From the NCBI RefSeq assembly GCF_002105155.1, contig NW_019028989.1, positions 124,001 through 188,000 on the forward strand: a stretch of DNA of 64,000 nucleotides, in the 5' to 3' direction. Under the pieces are notes generated by a model. That model did no database searches and had not been told where the DNA came from. It saw only the letters and a list, made by a program, of their open reading frames with translations. The DNA comes from Lobosporangium transversale. Its lineage: Eukaryota > Mortierellomycota > Mortierellomycetes > Mortierellales > Mortierellaceae. This document shows positions 22,378 to 33,653 of the stretch, piece after piece. Every line of letters begins with the position of its first letter. Position 1 is the stretch's first letter. Made by a program: the position numbers and the translations under genes.

Positions 22378-23477
22378 TCTCACTCAGTGAAAAATATTTA
22401 GACAGTAGTTATCAGAAGCTAAGATAAGTGAGAATAAGATGTGGGTCCACACACCACATCCATGGGGTATTTATTCATTTTCTGGTAGAGAGACTCGTAC
22501 CAAGTAACTACATATCTATCTAGAAGCGACATGGGATCATTCAGGAACCATGTCGGTGTTTTGTCGCGTCTCTAGTGACGCGTTATTATTATATACTTTT
22601 CTTAGCGTATTAATTTTAGGAATTCCCCTAGTGTGTTCCTAGTGCGTTTTTAGTATTTTTCTTAATCTTCTAGCTGGGCCGTTATTATCTTGTATATTGA
22701 AATATACAACACTCAGCATAAAGGGTTTGCATCGATCAGTCCCTGTTGCATTTGTGCACAAAAGGATTGAAATCCTGGTACTCCGTCCTTTGGTACCAGA
22801 GACTTTGCTATAGTCCAGTGTCCAGTTGGACGTGGACTGAAGAAATAACCCAGTCTCATCGCAGTTGTAGACGTCGTCGAGGCTATATCGACTGAGGGTG
22901 CTTTGAATCATTTCTAGTTGCGGACGGAGCTCCTCCATGTTGACTGAAGCAGCTTCTCCTTTAAGATTATATCTGCGGAGGTTATAACGCTGCTTGAAAC
23001 CTTTTAACCAACCGTTCGAGAATTTAGGTTCTTAAAGGTAAGATTGCCCACACGAGCTTCGAGGAGCGCATATATTGCGCCTCCCAACAGCCGAACACCC
23101 AGGTTGTCGATGGGTAGAAGAAGGTCACGTCTGATATGCTCAATGGTATGAGAAAGAGCATCTTCAACAGGATAAAATGACCTGGTGTTGCTTTGAAGGC
23201 GATATCGCGCGGAAGATTGACCAGCAGGGACATTCAGGAGCTCTTCTCTTTTGGCCAAGATGTGGTTGAGGATTGTCGGCGTGATGTTGTGACAGTCACA
23301 GAACACACTCTTTGGAGGCTCAAACATCGATCCTCCTTTAAGTCCAATGTTGTAGTTAATGACATGTCTATCCCAATTTTTTAAAATATCCACTCTTTGT
23401 CCGATGGTTAAGCTTCTGTCGTTGCCGAGGGATGGTGAAGGCTGAATCGATCGATATTTATGAGGACCCACGGACAT

Positions 23478-25373
23478 GATGCTGAAATTATGAATTATGT
23501 GAAAGGAAAGAGGGCTAGGCAGGTGAAAAGGAAATATGACAACGAACAGGGTTCGTATTGCATATTGCTATATATTTATATCTTTCATGAGCAAATGCAT
23601 GAATTACCACGAAAGACCACGCCTCTAGGCCCATGGAACCTGATGTAACTGCATGTACTATGAGAGGCCTTCGTTGCGTTGTTACAATGGATTGGCTTTG
23701 GGTAACAATTTCACTCCTCCATCGCTCTCACGGCGCCCTATAGCTCTCACAGCGCCATGATTCCCACAGCAACCTATTGCTCTCACGGTGTCTTCACACA
23801 ATTCGCATAAAAGGCCCTCATTATCGTATTATTGTATAACACTAGAGCGGGCAGAGATCAATAAAAATTTACGGCCTCAATAAAAGAATCCTACATTTTG
23901 GTTGCTGAGCTCCTTAGTTCACCGAATAATGGCAAGGGAGGCACCTGGTTCCACCTTAAATCAAGGTTTCTGTGCATTGCTCACGAAGGAATTGGCCCAG
24001 ATCATTATGGAGTTCAAAGTATATACATACCATTATCACAGTTGGAAAAAAGTAACCGGTTTCTTGTGTGGCATACCATCGGGTACAAGGAAAAGAAAAT
24101 TAAGGCATGGTTCCGTCTTAGAGTCGTTCAGCCATAAGTCAACGGATGGCTTCGGGCAATGACCTGATTAGGCAGGCCCAAATTTTAATTCGGATAATTT
24201 CGCGATAGTCAAAGCCAGCTTTCCTCCCCAACCACGGATGAGCAGCCTAATCCTTACTGAATTCAGCTTTTGTAGGAAGACCTTACATCAAAGGATCAAA
24301 AAGCAAGGTCTTTTCTACTTTTTTTTGTTTTTTTTTAAAAAAAAATAAAACAAAAAAAAAGTTTTCCCCACCTCTGGGGTGGATACTGGGTGAGCTCTCC
24401 TTTCGAAGTACAGGAAGATTGAAGTGGTCAGTAAGACATCACTTCCACGGCCTAGTGCGTTGCCACTATGACAATATTTTGGCACCATTGCAAAGGCGCC
24501 TGAAAAAGTCCACTATGTTTGTCGGTTTAATGATTTTCACCTGTGAATTCTGTGCCACTATCGTATGTTAGTATATATTATTAGCTTAGTAGCATGATGG
24601 AGGATATCTCACCTACATTTAAAGACAGAATGAGGTGACCATTCGTTTTGTTTGATTGCATAGCTGGTCTTCCATGGTGTAGTTGATTGTGGGTCAAATG
24701 AGGTGGCTAGAATTTCCTTTTTAGACAAATGTGTCAATTGAGAATGTCAAGAGATTCTTCACGTACGTATGTCGATGATGGTGAAAGATAATAGGAAAGT
24801 ATAAAAATTTTCAATTGAAATGTGCTCTTAGCCAATCATAGTTTTAGATTTATAGAAAAACTTGCCAAATAACCTTTCCCACTTCGATGAAAGGACATGG
24901 AAGAGGGGAAATATAAAAAATGCAAGTCATGTCAACCTGGAAGATGAATGAGGAAGTCAAAAAAAAAAAGTGAAGACAGACATGTGCAAGAACTGCACAA
25001 ATTTTCCCTCTAAGGCCTTTGGGCACATGAGGCTGCCTTGAGCTCGTTTAAAATCAGTGGAAGAGCAAAAGGATTAAGTCTTACACGCTCTGCAGCCATC
25101 CGCTTACTGACGCGTAACTATAGTCACGATCGCACTGCTCACCACTGAAAAGGATTCCTGGTGTATTCATGGACTGTGAAGTTTAGAAGGAACAGGAGAA
25201 GGTATCACTAGAGGCTGATGTACCTTGTTGTTGTGCCACTCTTCTGAGTGCCTTGCAAGTATGTGTTACCCTTGCCGGTCAAGCGGTTGAACAGAGTTTG
25301 TCACATCCCAAACTTGTTGACCGTTGGCGGGCAAATGCATTCTCGTTTATCTGTACAATTTAGTCTACATAAA
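23478..25373. other. Intergenic between second transposase and threonine aldolase
   Basis: About 1.9 kb without a supportable gene. Overlapping open frames near 23900-24160 show no motif or splice support. It contains a short degenerate repeat at 23722-23797 and an A/T-only near-palindrome at about 24317-24361. Confidence 0.5.
23722..23797. repeat. Degenerate ~20-bp repeat (GCTCTCAC-GCGCC)
   Basis: GCTCTCACGGCGCC, GCTCTCACAGCGCC, a shorter CCCACAGCAACC and GCTCTCACGGTGTC follow each other at 16-21 nt spacing. Function unknown; GC-rich in an AT-rich setting. Confidence 0.5.
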
Positions 25374-26754
25374 TTAGTCTACATTGTCTGTTCTAGCTCC
25401 ACTACCATAAACTGATTGTCTGTCAGCCTGTAGGGAATCAGAAGTTCCTGTCCTCTGAGCGTTTGCGGCTAAATCCCGAACCACCTCCAAAAAATCATCC
25501 ACAGCCTGCTTAGATATTTGCCAATGCAACACCAGTCGAACTTGTGTTTGGGTCTCAGGAGCATCTTTGTTGCCAATGTTGATCCCCTTTCTTGATTCTA
25601 ATTGCCTACTCAACTCACTCAACCGGATGCCTGATCCAGCAAGGTCTAAGAAAACCATGTTGGTCTCTACAGGGATGAACACTTTAGCACCGCGGCCTTC
25701 TCGCTCTAAACCTATTGCTAACTGCTTTGCCAGCGTGTGAGTCTCCTTCATGGTAGGCCACACGTGATCGACACACCAATGAGCCACAGCCGCAAGACCA
25801 CCGGCCTGCCTCCAACCTCCACCAAGCATCTTTCGGAAGTGGCGTGCCTTATTGATTAGAGCCTGATTACCAACCAATATGCTACCAATGGGTGCACCAA
25901 GACCCTTAGAAAAACACAGAGAGACACTGTCAAATTGCATAGTAAGGTCCTTGAGATTACACCCCAATGCTACTGCTGCATTCCATATTCTAGCTCCATC
26001 CAGGTGTAAACGGACATTATTTTCTGTTGCGAACTGACGGATGGCCTGGATTTCTTGTAATGGCATGATGGTCCCATCCAATGTGTTTTCTAAAGAGATA
26101 AGGCGTGTAGGAGCCATGTGTATGTCTCCGTCATCCTGAATGAATTCACGTTGTAGATCATGGACTGTCAAGTGATGACCGTTGTTGGATAATGCTTGTG
26201 CAGGATAAACTGTCAGGTTTGAGAGGGATGCGAGGCCTCCTACTTCATATCGGTAGACGTGTGATCGAGTGTCGCAAAGAATGGATGCAGGGGGCATGAG
26301 GAGTGAAGAACGGAATGCCAGTTGGTTGGTCATTGTTCCAGAGACGCAAAAGAGACCCGCTTCATGTCCTGTCAGTTTGGCAACGTATTCTTCCAGAGAT
26401 CGAATCGAACTATCCACCTCATACACGTCGTCACTACGTGAGGCCTTCTTCATAATCTCAAACATTTCATCTGTTGGCTGGGTTACTTTATTTGAGAAGA
26501 GGAAAGATCTTTTGTTAATAGAAGGGAATACTGAGAAAGAAATAAGTTTATTATTGATGATGTTTCCTTTACTTACAAGTATCGCTGCGGAAATCGGCGA
26601 TGAGCTTCATTCTTGAAGGAGCATGGGTGGAGAAGGCAAGGACTGGAGATACATTTGAAAATACGATAGGTCTAAGACTGGCAATGGTAGATATGGCAGT
26701 AGGGGTTCGCCTGCTGACAGCAGTAGCAGCAGTAATGAAGTGAGAAGCGAACAT
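25374..26754 (-). CDS. GLY1: Threonine aldolase (low-specificity, PLP-dependent)
   Basis: Cleaves L-threonine/L-allo-threonine to glycine and acetaldehyde; 429 aa. Exons 26577-26754 and 25374-26485, GT-AG intron of 91 nt. The aldolase starts ADFRSDTLTQPTDEM, continues EAGLFCVSGTMTNQLA, ISLENTLDGTIMP and LHLDGARIWNAAVALG, and has the Schiff-base Lys253 in SLCFSKGLGAPIGS. The DDVYEVDSS stretch varies from the usual VYGEDP but keeps its position. Residues 1-48 are an extra segment rich in Ala/Ser/Thr/Arg with no acids, like a mitochondrial presequence; Met49 lies just before the conserved domain and could start a cytosolic form. The C-terminal 25 residues are Ser/Gln-rich and not conserved. It is divergent to SIP5. 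Confidence 0.92.
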
Positions 26755-27514
26755 GCGGAATGAGAATTGACATTAAAGAAACAAAAAGTCCAGGCAGAAT
26801 GAAACAAAAAGAAGACTCTGATGGATCACATGGCCAATATCAAGAAGTTGTTGGTCCAGTGTGTGGTCCTAGTGTCCAACCCCGATTTTCCAGGGTTATA
26901 TTATATTAATGTATTTTTACCTTGTAGGATATTTCTGTTAATGGTAAAATGCCATGCGACAGGATCGTTTCAAGGACACGTTTTTTAAAATAATCTTTGC
27001 ACCTTGGAAACTGTAATACCTCCGTACATTTGTGTAAAAAGAAAAGAATTCAGCCTACAAAAGGAATTGCATGTAATCAATCGAGCACCGCCTTTCCTTC
27101 TTCACCTTTTTCTTTTTCTTTTTCTTATTCTCTTTCTCTTTCTCTTCCTCTTTGCTCTTTTATTATTATTATTTTTTTTTTTGACCTTTTGTCTTTTCTT
27201 CCGACTTTCCTTTGTACCCCTCTTTTCTTGCCTGCTGACCTACACAGACAACACACACACCAATACAACACACTCTCCCTTCTTTCACTCCCTTCCCTTT
27301 TTACTTTTTACTTTCCTTATTTTACGCCTTATCTCATCATTACTCATTATCACTCTTTCTCCTTTCTCTCTCTTTGTTTTGTTTTTTTTTTCTTTTATTA
27401 CAATCAATCCATCTCCCTTTCATTTCTTTGTTCTCTTTCTCTCCTTCCCTTTCTCTCCCCCTCTCTCTCTCTCCTCCTCTTTTTCTCTCTTTTGGACGTG
27501 GGATTGTGCGCAGC
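26755..27514. promoter_or_regulatory. Bidirectional promoter region, GLY1 / SIP5
   Basis: 760 bp between divergent starts. Its SIP5 side is an extreme C/T-rich tract of about 420 nt (27090-27510), probably the 5' leader. Long open frames here are pyrimidine translation (Phe/Ser/Leu) and are not genes. Confidence 0.45.
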
Positions 27515-29962
27515 ATGGGAAACAGTAGCACAAAGGAAAAAGTAGACCATATTGACGGAGGTGCATTGATTCCTCACGGTGTCTACTCTGGTCCTCAGGA
27601 TTATGACTTCCGGATTGTACAACGGCTCATACAACAACGCAAACTCGCACCTTTTTATAAAGGCTTAGAGGACTGGGATGATAGTGAGGATGCCCAAGAG
27701 GAAAAGGTGAAAAAGGCCACAATGGGACAACCCTCTCAGAACAACCACAACACCAACACCCATAACAATAACAACAGCAATCATAACAGCTTTGCAACAC
27801 GAGGTTCTCATGGTTACATGACAGAATCTGAAAGGGACATGAGACGACTATACCAGGGTGCAATCGAATGTCCCATCTGTTTCTTGGTAAGAATACATTG
27901 ACCCATTGGTCATTGCATTTGTTGTTTCTGAACTTAGTGCATTGTGCATCCTTGTTCTCCTTCTTTCTGGAGAGATCGCGCATTGAGATTGAGAGCACAG
28001 TGACCTCAGCATACACATACAAAAAAGAGAGCAATGACACAATAGACGCAAAGACGCAGAAGCATTGTCCCTTGTCCTGTCAGCCATTTTCTCACTCTCC
28101 TCCGGGCGTGCTGAGCTTGTTTGCTCTTGTGAGTTGAAACTCCTTGATCAAATATAGAAAAAAAAAGTTAGTCAGGCAGGAAGCCCATGGTCGTGGTGTG
28201 TTCACACAACTGACCACACACTCACAGTCTGCCACAATCCACGGACCGTGAGTCTTTGACTATTGACCACAGACTATAGAGCCCCAAACTTGACCGCTGA
28301 CTATCCACGACTGACCTCCTTTTGCTTTTTTTTTCTTTTTTTTTTTTTTTTTCTTATGATATTAATTGCTTCTCCTTTTCTTAAATATAATAGTATTATC
28401 CTCGAAATATCAACCGCACGCGATGTTGCGACAAACCAATGTGCACTGAATGTTTTGTACAACTCAAGCGCCTGGAGAGCGCACCGACTGAATCACCCGC
28501 TTGTCCATATTGTGTTGAACCTCATTTTGGCGTCATTTATTCCTCATCCCTCCTTCCTAGTGGCTTCCAATCCTTACCTGCATCCTCGGCTGGAACGACG
28601 GTAAATGAGCTTCTTTATTTATCCTATTATATTATATTATACTTTAATTTTTGCGATGTTGCACTTTTTAAAGACCTCTAATGATTGAGTCATTTGATTC
28701 TTACCACAACGTCTTTATAATAATTTAATTGGAATAAGTGGTGAGGATCATTTCATTCAATGTCCTTTTACAATGATCAGCCCCGTTTTACTGTAACAGT
28801 ATCCTTCCCCTGATTTTCCATCCGTGTATTACTATATATGTATTTTTTTTTCTTTTTTTTCTTTTTTTTTTTTTTTACAGCTACGGCTAATATATATTTT
28901 TTTTATCTTAAGATGATTCAACATGTCGTTATGTGTATGTTATGTCATTCTTAATTTTTTTTTTTTTTTTTTTTTGTTTTTTTCTAGACTGTTGGCGGTA
29001 CATCCATGTCAGTTTCTTTGTCTAACAATTCCGTTGAACGAACCGAGTCCCAAAACCCATCCTCACTCCCTGCTCGCCGCCGAAGCACTAGCCATAAGAG
29101 TCCAGAGGTCGTGACTGCAGGTAACTTTTTTTTTAAAAAAAAATTTTCATGAACTTTTAGCTTTCATACCATGTCCGGCTAATATGATGTGATCTTTTTT
29201 AAAATTGCACTATAAAACTGCTTGGTAGATGAGATTCGTCCCGACTGGAATCGCAGGATATTAGTGGCATCACAACGTCAGCCAGGATCCAGAAGAGCAT
29301 CAACATCATCCTCGGTCTCCAATGCAACATTTGCATTGGGCCGTCGATTGGCTGGACAAAGAAATGGATCCAACTCGAGGCGATCCAACTCCTCGGCTGC
29401 GGCAGCTGATTACAGCGGATATTTGACTGCGATGCGAAATATGGGCGCGGACCTTGAGGAGTTGATGATCATGGAGGCTATGCGACAAAGTTTACAGGAT
29501 GAGCATGATCGGCAGGCCAGAGAAGCTGCTGCCGCTAGTTCCAGTAATGGATCCACACCTTCGAGCTCACCAAATGGTTCGAACACTACAGATCCTTCCA
29601 GGCGGCCACAGGGGCGAGATACTTTGAGATCAGGTTCAAGTCGAAGATCGCAATCAGGAGCTGTTATGACATCCTCTCCATTATCATCACCACCAGCCCC
29701 ACCTTCAACAATTTCATCATCATCAACAGTAGCCCGTCCGCGGGCATCCAGCTTGACGAGTGGTCCAAGCGACGAGGACCAAGATGCAGAGAGCGAGACA
29801 GATAGCGATCAGGATACACCTGGACTACTGCATAACCGTGCGATCCGATTTGCGACAGTGACGCCTATACCAGCCTCGTCTCTGGAAACAGGCGGTGGCA
29901 TGCCAAAGCACCGTCCGCAAGAAGAATCTGCAACCGCCACCAGTTCTGCTGGGGCTGTTTAG
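27515..29962 (+). CDS. SIP5: SIP5-like RING protein with N-myristoylation motif
   Basis: Homologue of yeast Sip5, a RING-type protein that binds Snf1 kinase and the Reg1/Glc7 phosphatase in glucose signalling; 481 aa (yeast 489). Exons 27515-27886, 28394-28600, 28988-29120 and 29229-29962, all in phase; the first two introns are long for this window (507 and 387 nt) and hold long T runs. The protein begins MGNSSTKEK, a myristoylation consensus (Gly2, Ser6). Conserved block [19 protein letters not shown] follows, then the [31 protein letters not shown] and [14 protein letters not shown], split by intron 1 after FL. The rest is Ser-rich and disordered apart from [11 protein letters not shown] and a short helix [17 protein letters not shown], which looks like a ubiquitin-interacting motif. 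Confidence 0.9.
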
Positions 29963-30619
29963 GAATGACATAATGGACGCCTCTGGATGACGTTCTTTTC
30001 TTGCTCCCTCCCCTCCTTCCCCTCCTTTCCCTTTTCCCTCTCCTTTTCTCCCTCTCTCTCTTTCCTTTTTTTGTAAGAAAGCATCCTTCATAAAAAAAAA
30101 GTGACATGGAGACGGAGTCTTGGAGTTTTTGAATTAAGCTGGGGATAGCAGAGATGGCGTATGTATATACTTTGACTCCATTTTAGAAAATAATAAAAAA
30201 AAAAAAAAAAAAAAAAAAAGATAAGCGGATGAACTACAGTCGTAGCACTTGGTATTATTGGAAGAGACTAATAGGGATATCATTGGAAGATGTTTCTGGT
30301 GGTGATGTGCCTCATCACTTCAATAGCTCAATCGATTCATGCTGGTTTTTTTTTTTGACACGTTAGATCATTGCTGTCTCCAGCTTCAAACAAAAAAAAA
30401 CTGTTGCAGTTCGCTAGATTTCTCACGCCTTCCCAAGGCGCTTTAGCAGACATAAAAACGGATGGCGCAATAGACTAATGTATGTAGTATAGACTCTCTA
30501 ATGAGTATTTAAATGTATTATTATCTATTTATTAATATGATGACGAAGAGTTTTCTGTATATATAGAAATATATAATATATATGAATGTAAATACAAAGG
30601 GAGTTTTTTTTACCCTTTC
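29963..30619. other. Intergenic between convergent SIP5 and thioesterase
   Basis: About 660 bp of 3' flanking DNA for two convergent genes. It has a C/T-rich tract just after the SIP5 stop and an A run at about 30199-30219. No gene seen. Confidence 0.5.
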
Positions 30620-31588
30620 TTACGCTTGAGCATCAGGTGTATTAGGCTTTGGAGAAGCCCTAGCTTGATTAAGCTGCTCTGTAATCTGAGAAAGAGAAGT
30701 TTTGGGAGCAATGAACAACGCTGTAGCATCTGTCAACACCGTGCCATCGAGGGTTTTGAGTGAGGCCTTTACAAAAGCTTTGCGACCCTCAAGCGAGGAT
30801 AATTCTGAATGGGCAATAATAAATTGATCTGCAATACAAGGATGACGGTAATTGATATTCAAATTGGCTGTAACGCCAGTCTTTCCAGGAAGATTAGGGA
30901 TAGCCTATCAATAACAATTAAAATTTGTTAGACTAGATCTGGTTTTTTTCCTTTTTTTTTTTTTGACAAATCGTACGAGATCGTTGTTTCTTACGTTCAT
31001 GGCAGTGATTTCACTGTCAAACCCAATAGGAAGGAAGAAAAAAAAAAAAAAAAAAAAGAAAAAAAGAAACGTTTGATGATTGAGTATTTTTTTTTAATGT
31101 GATCCAATGCCAATTCAAACTCATATAAATTAATAAAAAGACACTTACTCAAGGATGGTTGCCAAAAGACCACCGTGTGTGATACTGGGGTGTCCGCAAA
31201 GATCCCTGCCGACATGGAGAATCGAGATGACCTGTTTCTGATCTAGGGTCCGGAACATGGCGGGGGAGACGCCCAACTTGTTTGCTCCACGAAGAGTGCC
31301 TGCAATGAGATGATGCGAACGATATTCGTCTGACACATTCGAATAAGCTGTAATACGCCTCCAGTTCTCTGAATCAATAACATGAGCTCGGACAATTTCA
31401 AGCTCTTCAAGTTCCTTTTGGAGTGGATTTTCTTCCTGTGATTCTGTTCCTGATGCAAATCCCGTAGTAGAGGCAGTAGCAGCAGTAGTAGCCTCATGCG
31501 CCTTAACAGGAGTATGGTCATAAGCAGAGTCAGGGGCATACGTTGTAGGCATAGCGACGCTTTCTGTGGTAATTGATGAGATTGGCAT
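30620..31588 (-). CDS. Hot-dog acyl-CoA thioesterase (THEM4/PaaI-like)
   Basis: Predicted acyl-CoA thioesterase, 247 aa. Exons 31149-31588, 30995-31013 and 30620-30904. The middle exon is just 19 nt and completes the catalytic stretch: HPSITHGGLLATIL in exon 1, DEITAMN across the junctions, then AIPNLPGKTGVTANLNINYR in exon 3. His-Gly-Gly and the Asp after the 'ATIL' are the usual active-site region of the fold. Strand-forming KAFVKASLKTLDGTVLTDATALFI ends the domain. Residues 1-65 are Ser/Thr/Ala-rich without clear targeting. Substrate cannot be read from sequence. Confidence 0.87.
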
Positions 31589-32619
31589 GGTGCTTTGAAT
31601 TTAAATGAATGAATGAACTGGGTGAGATGGAGTGGTTGTTGTTTTATGAGCTATAGGGAGAATAGGAGAAAGAAGAAAAAAAATGAAGAGAGGCCTTTTT
31701 TTATTTCTTTATATATATAAATATATCATTATGAATGGTGGTTTCTGTCCCAATGATCAATGGCAATGGTGTCTGACCTAATTCTGGCCATTTTTTTTTC
31801 TTTTCTTGGGGGAGCAATGTTTTTTGCCCATTTGTCAAAGTTGGCGCGGAGAGGCAAAATAATTTTCCATTCCTTTTCATTAAGTCTTTACTCTCCAACA
31901 GCCAAACATATTTCCGTCCGTCCTCCGATCACTCCTCCGTTCAGACCATGTCACCTTCGTAACTCATCCAGCGATCGACTCTTATATTTTCAGGGACAAT
32001 TACACTTTTTTTTTTTTTTTTTTTTTTTTTTTTGGACAATTGGGCAATTAGGATGACTCCATGTGCCAAAGATTCTTTATCTATCATAAAGACAAACACT
32101 TCCCCAACATTCTTCTTCATATAGGCACCGTAAATCTCGGTAAATGGTCTTCTTTTTATAACTTTAACTCTCCAGCCTTTGAGTCGCATACGTACGTATA
32201 ATTCGTACATTTATCCTCTCTTCACCATGCATAACACATGCAGGTGAGATAATGGGGAAAAAAATGCACTCTGACTTCAAAGTCACTGTTTGTCATTGTT
32301 TGTCATACCATGCCCTGCACAGCATTCAGTTATTCGGGCTCTCTCATTCTTCACAATGTCAATTGGTTTGAGCAAGCAAAAGTAGTTATATTTACAACAA
32401 GCAATTAACGGTCATGGCTTTATTAAAGTGATACAACCATCATAAACATGCACAAGAACAAGAGGGGTTGACAAAACAAAAAGAGAAAAGGGTGAGTGAG
32501 AGAAATAATAATAATAAAAGACAGCAATAGAAATAGAAAAGCCAGTGTATGTACGCATGTATGTATAAATGAACACATGTAACCAAATGAGCCATTATGA
32601 GAGATTTTTAATAAAGCAC
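31589..32619. other. Intergenic, thioesterase upstream / PP2C downstream
   Basis: About 1 kb without a supported gene. It has a T run of about 26 nt at 32008-32033 and runs into the PP2C 3' flank. Confidence 0.5.
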
Positions 32620-33620
32620 TTAAACATTTAACCTGATCACCATCACACTGATGTTGTCTGTACTGAACTTTTGGAGAGCATGATCCAGCAGTACCCGACT
32701 AGCTTTTGTTGGACAAACTACGTCCTTGATCAGTTCAACCGCCTCTTGATCGGTACAGACATCCCAAAGCTAGTATGGTAAATGATGGACTATCAGCTTA
32801 TTGCAAAGATTTTTTTTAAAAAAAAAAAAAAAGTTTAAAAAATAACATAATATGATCTTTTATAGGCTTACTCCATCGCATGCAAGAATGAGGTATGGGT
32901 TATTAGCTCCAATCTCTGTCCTCGTTGTGTAGGGTGCTCCAATAATAAACTCCTTCATCGAGCTGTCGCCCAATGCACGTGTGACAGCCAGCACTCCTAT
33001 TAAAAATCAATAGTCGCAAGCTTAATTAATCACCAATTGGAAACATCAGAGTAAGATAGTAAGATGCAGTCATAAACCCCAGCAACAAACTTTTTTTTTT
33101 TTATTATTTTTTATTTTTATTTTTTTTTCCTTTTGACATACCATTAACACGGTTGTTCATGACAAATCCGCCTACGTCTAAAATCCTCTGCGCCTCTGTA
33201 TGATCACTACCTTTGTGGTCGTATGAAAGTCGCACTGCTTTATCTTTATGGCACAATACAGCCCTAGCATCACCGACATTTCCTGTGTAAAGCACACGCT
33301 AATAAAGCAATGGATTGAGTAGGAATATAGATCTCTGTGAATTTCAAGTACAGAATTGTATTGTAAGCACTATAAAAGTAATTGATTTTTGTTTTGTATA
33401 AAATAAAAATAGAGCTTTGATCGATTACCTTATCGCCTTCTTTCCTGATATACGCCATAATGGCGGTGCATCCACTGGAACGTCCTTGCTGAAGAGCTTC
33501 TGCGAGCTGTTGATCCACTGTTAAAAACGTCTCGTTGACTAATTCCTGGAAATCAACATCAGGTTGATCTGCCTTTTCTTCTAAAATACGACCAAAGACC
33601 TATGTTGTAATTCATTTATT

Positions 33621-33653
<33 letters not shown>

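Larger units (their letters stand above)
20275..23477 (-). pseudogene. pogo/Tigger-type transposase gene with long C-terminal extension, one frameshift
   Basis: Second pogo-group transposase, only distantly like the one at 16-18 kb. Segment 1 (about 23031-23477) holds the N-terminal HTH region (LTIGQRVDILKNW, ITPTILNHILAKREEL). Around 23028-23033 the frame shifts (net loss of one base), after which FSNGWLKGFKQRYNLR continues to about 22713. An intron of about 480 bp with an (AAT)n array follows; the best in-phase donor/acceptor are 22712 and 22233. Exon 20275-22232 completes the DDE core: YNCDETGLFL in segment 2, then VVLLLDHAPSH and MTQPLDAGII. After the core lie about 450 extra residues: acidic Ser/Asp/Glu-rich sequence and three Pro/Ser-rich repeats. 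No terminal inverted repeats were found. It may be a decaying copy, or a domesticated gene with an assembly error at the shift. It is tail-to-tail with the PD-(D/E)XK-like gene. Confidence 0.7.

Noticed and set aside
24317-24361. T-run/A-run near-palindrome as a hairpin terminator or MITE
   Set aside because: It is pure A/T low complexity with imperfect pairing and no flanking duplication.
27004-27545. Overlapping 174-182 codon ORFs before SIP5
   Set aside because: They translate the C/T-rich leader; the SIP5 start at 27515 has the conserved MGNSS N terminus.
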